Shown: piece after piece, positions 53,358-63,800 of the stretch
How the letters are laid out: each line of letters starts with the position of its first letter
Position numbering within the stretch: position 1 is the stretch's first letter
Assembly (NCBI GenBank): GCA_041664345.1
Contig: JBAYKX010000007.1
Location: forward strand, 62,001-126,000
Length of the DNA stretch: 64,000 nt
Source: GWE2-40-63 sp041664345
GTDB taxonomy: Bacteria > Bacteroidota > Bacteroidia > Bacteroidales > SZUA-534
Direction: 5' to 3'
Program-made: the position numbers and the translations under genes
Notes under the pieces: model-generated
Database searches by the model: none
Seen by the model: the letters and a program-made list of their open reading frames with translations, nothing else
What the model was told of the DNA's origin: nothing

Positions 53358-54854
53358 ATGAAAATTAATAAAATAGCTGTTTTTTTCCTTTTACTGGGAA
53401 GTTGTATCGGTTTTTCCGGACAGGCACAGCAAATTATTTCCTTATATTATTTGGAGAACATACCACAGGTTCAGGGAATTAACCCGGCCATGGCACCACG
53501 GGCCAAAGGATATATAGGAATTCCATTTGCCAATTCAACTTATGTGGGGATTAATACCGATATGATTGGTTCAGAGTTGATTCAGAATTCGAATGGACGT
53601 GATTTTTCTCTTTTAGATTCTTCTTATAACTATGCCCCGTTTTATAAGCGAATTGGTAAAGCGGCAAATTTTAGTGCTTACCAAACCATAGTGCCCATCC
53701 AATTTGGTTTTAGTGGCGAAAAAGGCTATTTTTCCTTTAGTTGGTCCGAGAAACTAAACCAATCCATTGCCATTCCCAAAGATTTTTTTGCTGTAATGGA
53801 TAATGGAGGATTTCCCGATGGTAGCAAGTATGATTTTAGTCCTTTTGCAATAAATGCGCAATATTACCGCGAACTGTCGTTTGGTTATTCGTATAATTTT
53901 ATGAGCAAACTCCGGATTGGTTTTCATGCCAAATTGCTTCAAGGATTAGCTGCCATTAAAACAGATATTGAAACGTTTGATCTAAAAACAGGATTAGATA
54001 AATGGGATTTAGCATTGAAAGGAACGGTTTATTCTTCATCTCCCGTTGAAATTCTTACCGATTCTACCGGATTTCCAAGCGACATTGGCGAGGTGTCAAC
54101 AGATATAAAGGATTTAATTGATATGGGGCTACTGAATTTTTCGAACCCTGGAATTGCCGCCGATTTTGGCGTGGATTACGAGCACAATGAGGCCTGGACA
54201 TTCTCCGCCGCTTTAAACGATGTTGGGTTTATAAGTTGGAAAGGCAATTTAAAATCGTTTTCTGCCGATGGAGCCTTTACGTTTAATGGGCTGAATCTAA
54301 ATGCAAACAACATCGACAGCCTTGATTTGGTATTGGAAGAATTAACAGACTCCATAAAAAACGTGGTTAACATAGAGCAAGGAACTAAAAGCTTTAGAAC
54401 AGGCTTGGGACCGAAACTATATGTGGGCACAAAGTACAATGTGAATCATTATTTCTATTTGGGAGCCTTATCACGTACTCAATTTGCTAAAAACGATTTT
54501 CAGCAGGAATTTAATGTTTCGGCCAATCTAAATTTATATCACTTTTTAACCACCACGCTTAATTATACCTATTCCATTAATGGCGCAAATACGGTAGGTT
54601 TTGGTTTGGCATTGCGTGGCGGTCCGCTTCAGTTTTACATGGCCATGGATTACCTGCCTTATGCATACAGGAGCTATAGCATTCAAACCTCTTCAAATGA
54701 TGCTCAAGGCAATCCGGTTTTGGGTGATCCAATGAAGATTCCTATTGCACCCACCACACTGGACAATTTCAACGTAGTATTTGGGCTCAATATTTTATTT
54801 GGCGCCAATGGATTCCGCGATGAACCTATGATTGAGACAGATGCCCGATTTTGA
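53358..54854 (+). CDS. DUF5723-type outer-membrane barrel protein
   Basis: 498 residues with signal peptide (LLLGSCIGFSGQAQ). GINPAMAPRAKGYIGIPFA is the N-terminal DUF5723 block (an INPA start after the signal). Repeated amphipathic strands such as FGFSGEKGYFSFSW and RELSFGYSYNFM predict a large barrel resembling FadL/PorV-type proteins. The final gene of the envelope operon. Function unknown. Confidence 0.75.
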   Translation: MKINKIAVFFLLLGSCIGFSGQAQQIISLYYLENIPQVQGINPAMAPRAKGYIGIPFANSTYVGINTDMIGSELIQNSNGRDFSLLDSSYNYAPFYKRIGKAANFSAYQTIVPIQFGFSGEKGYFSFSWSEKLNQSIAIPKDFFAVMDNGGFPDGSKYDFSPFAINAQYYRELSFGYSYNFMSKLRIGFHAKLLQGLAAIKTDIETFDLKTGLDKWDLALKGTVYSSSPVEILTDSTGFPSDIGEVSTDIKDLIDMGLLNFSNPGIAADFGVDYEHNEAWTFSAALNDVGFISWKGNLKSFSADGAFTFNGLNLNANNIDSLDLVLEELTDSIKNVVNIEQGTKSFRTGLGPKLYVGTKYNVNHYFYLGALSRTQFAKNDFQQEFNVSANLNLYHFLTTTLNYTYSINGANTVGFGLALRGGPLQFYMAMDYLPYAYRSYSIQTSSNDAQGNPVLGDPMKIPIAPTTLDNFNVVFGLNILFGANGFRDEPMIETDARF

Positions 54855-55253
54855 TTATTACCCAAATTGAGCACCATTTCGTTACAATTAATATGAGATA
54901 AGTAAAAAAGCCGTAGAGTAGGGATTGGTTGCAGGGTAACAGGGTTGCGGGGTAACAAGGTTATAAGGTTTCAGGGTTGTGCATTTGCCAAAAGGCCAAA
55001 AAGCTATTCGCCAATTAGTATTCTAGTTGTTGGCTGCTAGTCTCTGGTTGCTAGTCTGGATAAATTTCTTCCGACTTCTGACTTCTGACTTCCATCTTCC
55101 GTCTTCCAACCTCTAATCTCTAAAATCTTTTACGCTAACCAATTGGCCTTGCTTTACCTGTTGAAATTGTTCGTTTTAATTAAGCAGATTTTTACTAATT
55201 TTCGGCTCATATAAAAGCACCCGTTTTTTCCACAAAAAAACCGAACAAAACCG
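54855..55253. other. intergenic region with low-complexity repeats
   Basis: No gene. GGGTAACAGGGTTGCGGGGTAA-like near-repeats (54935-54960), two copies of a GGTTGCTAGTCT-like unit (55030-55060), and tandem CTTCTGACTT units (55074-55090) are present. CCAAATTGAGC at 54863-54873 recurs near 58,483. Confidence 0.4.
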
Positions 55254-57281
55254 ATGACCAAAATCCTGCCATTTATCTTATTCCTTTTTATTGTTCCAAT
55301 TACACCCTTATCAACATTTGCACAGGAAGATTCCATACAGTCAATCATCGACAATGAAAATACAACAGATGACGTTCAATTTCAAAATTATTTACAGCTT
55401 ATAAACAATTATAGCACCACCGACACAAAAAAAGCAGTGCTGATTGCAGAGCAAGCCTGTGTATGGGCTAAAAACAATAACCTGGAATCATATTTAGCTC
55501 GGTTTTATTACGAAACTGCCCAACTTTGTTATTACCAACTGAATGAATTTGAACAGGCAATTAACTACTACAATTTAGCCATTCCCATACAGCGGGATTT
55601 GAAAGAAAGTGAAAACCTGGCCAAAAGTTATACCAACGCTGGGAACTCCTATCACTATTTGGCCCAGTTTCAGATAGCCGCTAAATATTATCAGCAGGGA
55701 TTGACCCTTTTTGAGGAATTAAACCATTATTTCGGGCAAAGTTTACTGTTAAATAATTTGGGTGTAGCAAACCAGCATTTGGGAAATTACAGCAAAGCAG
55801 CCGATTATTACTTCAAAGCCTTGCACCTAGCCGAGGAAAAAAACGATAGTCCCAATATTGCCATGTGTTATGCAAATATTGGGACCACCTATTTTGATAA
55901 TAACGAGTTTGAACTAAGCAAAAAATACTTAGATAAAGCTACCCAATTGTATGGTTTATTGAACGATAGCACCAACCTGACCAATTGTTATATCAACCTG
56001 GGAAATGTTGCAGCACAGACCTTTCATCATGAAAAGGCATTATTATATTACAACTAAGCGAAAGATATTCGTGTGCTCCAGCATAATTTATTAAACAAGG
56101 CCTTCGCCATTCAAAGTATTGCAGGCGTTTACCTTGTGCAGGATAAAACAAAAATGGCGCTGGGAGAATTATCGGAATGTATTGCCATTTATGGAAAAAC
56201 CGATAATACCAAAGACCTGATTAACTGTAAAACCAAACTTGCCGAAGCCTATTTGCAAGACCAACAATATGAAAATGCACGGACTTTGGCAAAAAGTGCT
56301 CTGCAAATAGCCCGTGAGAATGGAATAGCCCGAAAAGTAGCCGAGAGTTACCTTATTCTTTCTAAAATTTATAAAGCAGGGCATGATGGGCAAAAAGCCA
56401 TGGAATTTTTAGAGAAGCATTATGCCGTTAAGGACTCGCTGTTCACGTTAGCTACCGAAAAAAACATCCACGAATTGAACGTGTTGTACGAAACCGAAAA
56501 AAAGGAACAACAGATTGTTCAATTGATGCAAGAAAAGCAGATTGAAAAACGGGAAGCAAACCGTAAGTTGACGAATATCCTGATATTGGCAGTATTCCTG
56601 TTATTTGCGGCAGCAGGCGGTTTTATTATTGCGCAGCAAAATAAAATCAGGAGCCGCGAACGCAAATCGGTGCTCAACCAAAAGCTGTTGCGTGCACAAA
56701 TGAACCCGCACTTTATTTTCAACTCCTTAAATTCTATCAACTGTTTTATAACAGGAAATAAACCATTGGAAGCCGGGAACTTTTTAACCCGCTTTGCCAA
56801 GTTGATGCGGAATATTTTGGAAAGCTCAATATATGAAACCATTAGCCTGGCAAAAGAGATTGAAACCCTTACCGATTATCTGGAATTGGAAAAATTGCGG
56901 TTTCAAAAAAAATTCAATTTTTTTATCGATGTTTCCGATGACATCGATCCGGAGGAATTTGACCTTCCGCCAATGCTCATCCAACCTTTTGTTGAAAATG
57001 CCATTATCCATGGATTAAAACAGGTTACCGAAAATGGAAAAATACACATCCTTTTTTATCTTTTGCCCAACGACATTTTAGTGGCACAGGTTAGCGACAA
57101 TGGCGTAGGAATAAATAGCACCCTAAAAAAGGAGAACCACACCTCGTTTGCAATGGATATAACCCGCGAAAGGCTCGAACGCATGAACAAAAAACGGAAA
57201 AAAGAAATTCGTTTAAAAGTAACCAACCTCAACAACGAAGGTAGCCAGGGTACAAAGATTGAAATAAGCATCCCACTTTAG
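55254..57281 (+). pseudogene. LytS-like TPR sensor histidine kinase with in-frame stop
   Basis: Signal peptide, TPR repeats (~45-400), a membrane helix (TNILILAVFLLFAAAGGFII) and a His_kinase/HATPase module (LRAQMNPHFIFNSLNSINC with the phospho-His, then NAIIHGLK, DNGVGI, GSQGTKIEISIPL). A TAA at 56055-56057 interrupts the frame between YYN and AKDIRVLQ; the frame is the same on both sides, so one substitution (from CAA or GAA) explains it. Without readthrough the sensor and kinase are separate. It would have regulated targets with the response regulator downstream. Confidence 0.85.
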
Positions 57282-57287
57282 TTTTTT

Positions 57288-57938
57288 AAAGAAATAACCC
57301 GTTTTTATTTCCGGCAAAATTGTGTTTTTAAACCCGATTTAATCTTGCTCGATATACAAATGCCCGATGGAACCAGTTTTGATTTGCTAAAAGAGCTGAT
57401 GCCCATTGACTTCATGGTAATTTTTGTAACCGCTTCGTCGGGCTATGCGCTAACTGCTATTAAATTCAACACATTAGATTATTTATTGAAGCCCCTTTCG
57501 GCGGAAGACTTCATGCTGACGGTACACAAAGCCCTACTGAACCAAAAGGAGAAATACCGGAACCTAAAACTATCGAACCTTATTACTGAAGTAAACCAAC
57601 CGGAACCTTTACGCTTAGCTTTAGGGACATCGGTGGCGGTGCATTTTGTTACCCCCTCGCAAATTGTCCACGTTGAGGCAGATGCCAACTATTCGCATTT
57701 CTTTTTAAGCGATGCCACGCGGGTAATGGTAAGCAAACCCCTGAAAGAATATACCGAGCTTCTAGAAAACCACTGGTTTTTTAGGGCGCACCAATCGCAC
57801 CTTATTAATTTGGCCTACCTGAAACAATACGATAAAAAAAACGGCGGTTGCATTATACTTACCAACAAAGACACCGTGCCCATAACCCCGCGCCGCAAAG
57901 AAAGCCTTTTGCAAGCCTATAAAGAGTTTAAAGGATGA
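57288..57938 (+). pseudogene. LytT-like response regulator, N-terminus missing
   Basis: The frame holds FKPDLILLDIQMPDGTSF with the phospho-accepting Asp, TASSGYALTAIKF, DYLLKPLS, and a C-terminal LytTR DNA-binding domain (VHVEADANYSHFF ... WFFRAHQSHLINLAYL). The first ~45 residues of a receiver, including the acidic pair that binds magnesium, are absent: the preceding bases are only 48 bp from the kinase stop. Translation could start at 57345 or 57360, but would give an unfolded receiver. A deletion is likely. Confidence 0.75.
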
Positions 57939-58403
57939 ATCCCTAAGAAAAGTGGAAAAACGCTAAATTAAGGCTCGACAGGATTTAGAGTGATCGAAAG
58001 TAGTCAGGTTATTGAATAAGGTAATAAGGTACTGTCAGGATTTTGGTTATTTCCTACTAAGGTTAAAGCTTTAAAGATAAGGTCTTTAAAAACCTTGTTT
58101 TTTTTTAAACCTTAGTAGAAAGATGAATGAACGATGCTTATAAACCTTATTGCCTTATTATCAATCTATTAAATAAAGCAGCAAGGTTAAATTAATGAAA
58201 TTCAAATATTTTCTACTATTAAAATATTCATAGTGAGCTAGTTGAACTAAGATTTTTCTAGAAAAGTGTCAACTGATAACTGAAAGATGCCTAAAAATGA
58301 ATGCACTACCCTGAGTTTTGTCTTTCTTTTTTAAGAAGTACCAACCAAAACTCTCCCTTGGTAAAACAATCGTCAAAGAACTGTTTTCTTGGGGTTTTTG
58401 GGG
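57939..58403. other. intergenic region with nested hairpins and candidate small RNA
   Basis: CTACTAAGGTT (58054-58064) pairs with AACCTTAGTAG (58108-58118), an 11-bp dyad around an inner AAGGT/ACCTT stem with a T-run, as for the terminator of the response regulator. From about 58,290 to the next terminator there is no gene; ACCAA/TTGGT and AACA/TGTT dyads occur. No coding sequence is seen. Confidence 0.35.
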
Positions 58404-58436
58404 GGCTGGATTGTTCTAAATAATCCAGCCTTTTTT
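58404..58436 (+). terminator. strong terminator without an upstream gene
   Basis: GGCTGGATT (58404-58412) / AATCCAGCC (58422-58430), then six T. The nearest plus-strand gene ended 470 bp upstream and already has a hairpin, so this one may end a small RNA. Confidence 0.85.
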
Positions 58437-58650
58437 ATTTTTCATTTACATTATTTTCTAATATAACGGATTCATTAAGACCCAAATTGAGCGATTTGTT
58501 AGCACAAATATGCTCGATCACCGATCCCGAGGACTAGGGATGGATAAGGTAAGAAAACACTTCAAATTATAAAGTAGAATTATCTTCAAAATTTATAATT
58601 TAGCACTTCCAATAAATTATTAAAAAATTTACTAATAAAGTCAAAAATTC

Positions 58651-59742
58651 ATGAAACTCAACGTTCTTTTAGTATCCTTATTTTTAGGTTCTTTACTCAT
58701 TGGCTGTAATATTGACACCAAAACGATTCCCTTCAACAACCCAAACATTGTTTATCAGGGAAGGGTAGATTTCAAATCAGATGCCGCCGTGTTTTCATGG
58801 CCAGGGACTTCGGCAACACTTTATTTTGAAGGTACTTCTGTTTCTGCTACATTAAAAGATTTGGATACAGCCAATTACTATAATGTTATTGTTGACGATA
58901 GCGTAATTCTTAAAATTCACACAGATACCATAAAGCAGCGTTATTTGTTAGCATCAGAATTATCGAAAGGGATTCATAAAATTGAGCTATTCAAACGCAC
59001 CGAAGAAGATAAAGGCAAAACCTTATTCTATGGTTTTGAGTCGCAGGATGGCCTCAAAATTGTGCTTCCAGCCCAAATTATCGGGACAAAAAAGCGAAAA
59101 ATTGAATTTTACGGCAACTCCATTACTTGCGGTTATGCTTTGGAAGATTCAAGCAGTGGGGATTCGGGGCACGGGTATTTCGAAAACAATTACCTTACTT
59201 ATGCCGCCATAACAGCCCGTTATTTTGATGCAAATTATTCATGCATCGCAAAAAGTGGAATCGGAATTTTGGTAAGTTGGTTTCCCATTATCATGCCTGA
59301 AATGTATGATCGGCTCGACCCAACTGATTCAACATCAAAATGGGATTTTAACCAATACACTCCCGATGTAGTTGTTATTAACTTGTTTCAAAACGATTCG
59401 TGGATAGTAAATATGCCGGAGTATGAACAATTTAAAAACCGGTTTGGCAGCACAGCCCCCGACTCGGCTATCATAATTGCCGCATATAAAAGTTTTGTGA
59501 CTTCAATCCGGACAAAATATCCCAACGTTCCTATTATTTGTGCCTTAGGTAATATGGATGCCACAAGAATTGGTTCTCCATGGCCAGGATATATACAGCA
59601 AGCCATAACCCCGCTTAACGATGCCAAAATATACACCTGCTTTTTTGAGTTTAAAAACTCCCCCGGTCATCCAAATTTAAAGGAGCAGCAAGTAATGGCT
59701 GACCAGTTAATTGCTTTTATTAAAAAGGAGTTGAATTGGTAG
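58651..59742 (+). CDS. CE2-like SGNH esterase, lipoprotein
   Basis: 363 residues. A lipobox (LLIGC, Cys19) marks a lipoprotein. The first ~130 residues form a beta-sandwich (VYQGRVDFKSDAAVFSWPGT). The SGNH domain starts at IEFYGNSITCGYALE (Ser nucleophile) and ends with GHPNLKEQQVMAD (catalytic His). NLFQNDSW is the third block. The layout matches carbohydrate esterase family 2, which deacetylates polysaccharides. Substrate inferred. Confidence 0.75.
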   Translation: MKLNVLLVSLFLGSLLIGCNIDTKTIPFNNPNIVYQGRVDFKSDAAVFSWPGTSATLYFEGTSVSATLKDLDTANYYNVIVDDSVILKIHTDTIKQRYLLASELSKGIHKIELFKRTEEDKGKTLFYGFESQDGLKIVLPAQIIGTKKRKIEFYGNSITCGYALEDSSSGDSGHGYFENNYLTYAAITARYFDANYSCIAKSGIGILVSWFPIIMPEMYDRLDPTDSTSKWDFNQYTPDVVVINLFQNDSWIVNMPEYEQFKNRFGSTAPDSAIIIAAYKSFVTSIRTKYPNVPIICALGNMDATRIGSPWPGYIQQAITPLNDAKIYTCFFEFKNSPGHPNLKEQQVMADQLIAFIKKELNW

Positions 59743-59793
59743 AAAATGTTTGCATTAAAAACTTGAATTCCTACATTTGGCAAAATTTTTATC

Positions 59794-60711
59794 ATGATAC
59801 AAAACCATTTAGGTGAATTTATTGCCTTGGGTACAGCCGTTTGTTGGACAGCAACCGGATTGGCTTTTCAGCAGGCAACACGTCGGGCCGGCTCACTTTC
59901 GGTGAATATTCTTCGGTTGCTTTTTGCTCTTATTTTATACATGGGCGTTTCCTTTTTTGCACGGGGAATGATTTTACCGTTCGATGCATCGGCACATGTT
60001 TGGTTATGGATGACTATTTCAGGTTTGGTAGGTTTTGTTTTTGGCGACTATTTTTTGTTTAAATCTTACGAGTTTATTAGTGCCCGTATTTCGATGCTGG
60101 TTATGGCTCTTAGTCCTCCGTTTGCCGCAATTATCAGCTATTTTGCTCTAGGCGAAACCATGACTGTCAAATCGCTGTTAGCCATGATGGTGACCCTTTC
60201 GGGAATTGTGCTTGTGGTAACAGAGAAAAAAAAGCTGGAAGACTTAGAACAGGGTAAAAAGCAGGGGTTTCAATTCTCGTTTCCAATAAAAGGACTTCTT
60301 TTTGCATTGCTTGGAACTATAGGTCAGGCAACGGGTCTGGTACTCAGTAAATACGGTATGGACGATTATAATGTTTTTGGAGCTACTCAAATCCGGGTGA
60401 TTGCCGGAAGTATTGGTTTTATTTTTCTTATCACTTTTGTAAAACGATGGTCGAGGGTAAAATCAGCCATACGCGATTCAAAAGCCATGCGATATATGAT
60501 AATTGGTGCTATTTTTGGTCCTTTTATCGGGGTTTACTTATCCCTGCTTTCAGTAAAATATACTTCGGTAGGAATTGCTTCAACCATAATGTCAATAATT
60601 CCGGTGCTAATAATACCTCCAGCAATATGGTTTTATAAGGAAAAAGTGACCGTTAAAGAGATTATTGGTGCTGTGATTACTGTTGGAGGGGTTATTTTAT
60701 TTTTTGTTTAA
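59794..60711 (+). CDS. EamA-family (DMT) transporter
   Basis: 305 residues, ten hydrophobic helices in two repeats. GEFIALGTAVCWTATGLAF and ALSPPFAAIISYFALGETM, repeated as SIIPVLIIPPAIWFYKEKVT, are EamA blocks. Inner membrane; a metabolite exporter is likely, substrate unknown. Monocistronic. Confidence 0.88.
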   Translation: MIQNHLGEFIALGTAVCWTATGLAFQQATRRAGSLSVNILRLLFALILYMGVSFFARGMILPFDASAHVWLWMTISGLVGFVFGDYFLFKSYEFISARISMLVMALSPPFAAIISYFALGETMTVKSLLAMMVTLSGIVLVVTEKKKLEDLEQGKKQGFQFSFPIKGLLFALLGTIGQATGLVLSKYGMDDYNVFGATQIRVIAGSIGFIFLITFVKRWSRVKSAIRDSKAMRYMIIGAIFGPFIGVYLSLLSVKYTSVGIASTIMSIIPVLIIPPAIWFYKEKVTVKEIIGAVITVGGVILFFV

Positions 60712-60891
60712 TAATTGCACTAGTATTCTGAAAAATAGCGAACTAAATATGATACTTTTAAATTTTTGTTCAATAAAATTCCTTTTTGTGAACCAATAGG
60801 GAGTCTTTCTGTTTATAAGGAGTCTAACTTCAAAATAAAACAGTTAAAAGGGTGTGGCCGAATATAAAAACAAGTGTAATTCATTTACATA
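60712..60891. promoter_or_regulatory. promoter region of the multi-PAS kinase
   Basis: 180 bp, AT-rich, no gene. A promoter must be here; no TAnnTTTG match is obvious. Confidence 0.25.
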
Positions 60892-63800
60892 ATGGATGAA
60901 TTAAAAAATAAATACATTCAATTACAAAAAGAACTGGCTGAATCAAAAACACTTGTTTCGGAGTTGTCTTTATTCAAATCGCAATTATTGGAAAGCGAGG
61001 CGCGATATACCTCGTTGTTTGAGAACACGAATGATTCCATCTGGTCAATCGACACCAATTACTGCATTAAAACCTTAAATAATAATTTTAAATTTCAATT
61101 CAAAATTGCCTTTGGAGTAGAATTAAACATCGGTTCTCCCATTGTTGATTTATTACCGGAAAAATTGCGAAGTGTATGGCATGAAAGATATGCTAGGGCA
61201 TTGCAAGGCGAAAGTTTTTCTGTAATTGACCACTTTGAATTTGAGGGAGTTGCTCAATACGTTGAAGTTAGGTTTAATCCCATCCGGCTAAATAATGAGG
61301 TTGTAGGCGCATCAATTTTTGGCCGAGACATTATCATGAAAGAGTTGGCAAAAAAGAACCTTCAGGAGAGTGATGCCAATCAAAAATCACTCATTGAAAA
61401 TGTGAATGCCCGCATTTGGTCCATCGACACAAAATATAACATCATTATTGCCAATAACAATTTTAAAAACGATTACAAATTAGCCTTTAACGCTGATCTG
61501 GAAAAAGGCGTTTACTCCATGATAAACCTACCTCCAGAGATGAAGGAAGTTTGGCAGGAACGCTATTCAAAAGCATTAAAAGGAAACCAATTTTCTGTTA
61601 TTGACGAATTTCATTATAAAGGATTGCCTCAATTTGCCGAAACATTTTTGAATCCAATTACCGTTAACGAGAAAATAATTGGGGCAACGTGTTTATCGTA
61701 CGATATTTCAGAGCAAAAAAGAGCCGAAGAGGCACTTAAGGAAAGCGAGCATCGGTACAAATCGCTTATTGCCAACATACCCAGTGTTACCTACACTCGC
61801 AAAGCCGATGAAAAGGGTCTTTTTACCTTTTTAAGTAAAGAGATTTATAATCTTAGCGGTTACAAAGCCGAAGAGTTTATTGATAAAAAATTAATTAATT
61901 ATTTCGATTTGATTCATTCGGAAGATATTGAGGATGTTAAAAAACAAATTTCGGAAAAGATTTTATTGCGGCAAAGTTTTGCCATTGATTACCGCATCAA
62001 GCATAAAAAGGGTGATATATTGTGGGTTCATGAAAGAGGCCGGGGAAGCTTTAACGATGAAGATGTTTTAATTTCTATTGATGGCACCATTTCCGACATT
62101 ACCAAACAAAAAAGAGCGGAAGAAGAATTGCTGGAAAGTGAACAACGGTTCCGTTTTCTTAGTAAGGCTTCGGTAGATTTGCTATCGTTTAAAACCAAAA
62201 AAGAACTATTAACCTATTTGGCTGATTCATTGTCGGTTCAATTGCCTGAATGTATTGTCATGGTGGCATCGGTTGAAGAGTACAATCAAACACTCCACTT
62301 AAGCAGTATTGCAGGAATTGAATCGGAGTTGCTCCAGCAAATACAATCAATTCTCAGCAATAATCCTTTAAACAAAGCATATTCAATATATCCTGATGTT
62401 TACAAAAGATTTCAAAGTGGAAAACTATCTAAGAGTAAAAAGGGAATCCAGGATTTGTTGGAAGGAGTTGTTCCAAAGGAAGCTGCCGTTCGTATGGAAA
62501 ATCTTTTCCCTTCCGACTCTGTTTATATCCAGGGAATAAAAAATGAAAACCAAGTAGTAGCGGCTCTTTTCATTTTGTCAAAAGCACCCATTCAAACCAC
62601 TGACTTTAGTTTTATAGAATCGCTGGCAAATTTAGCAACCATTGTTCTGCGGCAATTGCTTTTATTGGAAGCCCTCTTTTACAGCGAAGAAAAACTTCGA
62701 AAAATATTTGATCATTCCAAAGCCGCCATTTCTATTCACAACGAAAATTCGTTTTTGATGGTAAACAAAGCCTGGGAGCAATTTACCGGTTATACGGCTG
62801 ATGAATCGAAGCATTTGCAACCCTTGGATTTGGCGCATCCTCAAGAAAGAGAAAGGATTAAAGAAATTACCATTGCCCGGTTGAAAGGCGAAGAGGCTCC
62901 TTCCAATTATCTTTTCCCATTGCTAACCAAAGATTCGGAAGAGAAATGGGTAGATATGTCGGCCTCAATAATTGATTTTGAAGGCAAACCAGCCACCTTA
63001 GTAATATCTAATGATATTACCGACAGGAGAAAAAAAGAACTGGAAATTAGTAAACTTTCAACCGCAATTATTAATGCCCCGTTGAGCATTGTAATTACCG
63101 ATATTGATGGAAATATTGAATATGTAAACCCGCATTTTTGTGAATTAACCGGTTACACTTATGAGGAAGCGTTAAGTAACAATCCTAAAATTCTGAAATC
63201 AGGACTAACCTCACGGGAGGTATTTGAGGATCTTTGGAGCACCATATTACGGGGTGAAGTGTGGAATGGAGAGTTTATTAATAAAAAGAAGAACGAAGAA
63301 ATATATTACGAAAGCGCGCGGATAGCTCCTATATTTGATGAAGAAGGAATTATTATAAGTTTTATTGCCATAAAAGAAGATATTACCGAGCGCAAAACAA
63401 ATCTGAAACGTATTGAGCAATCGGAGCAGGAACTCAAAGAATTGAATGCCAAAAAAGACAAGTTTTTTTCCATAATTGCCCATGATCTTCGGAGCCCCTT
63501 TTCCGGATTAGTTGGACTTACCTCGTTGCTAAAAGAGAATATTAAAAACCTAGGGCCCAAGGAAATTGACTATTATTTGGAATTAATCAATCATTCGACC
63601 CAACATGTGCTTAAATTATTGGAAGATTTGCTGGCTTGGGCGCGCACACAAACCGGACGCACAGAATTTAACCCCATTCATTTGAATAGTTATGAGTCCA
63701 TTCAAGAATCCATTCAAGTGCAACTTTTGGCGGCAAATGCAAAATCAATTACCATCAAAAACAGCGCCACCCCTAATTTGATGGCTTTTGCCGACCGAAA

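Noticed and set aside
53754..53942. Various short antisense ORFs in the host genes
   Set aside because: All lie inside strongly supported genes and show low-complexity composition.
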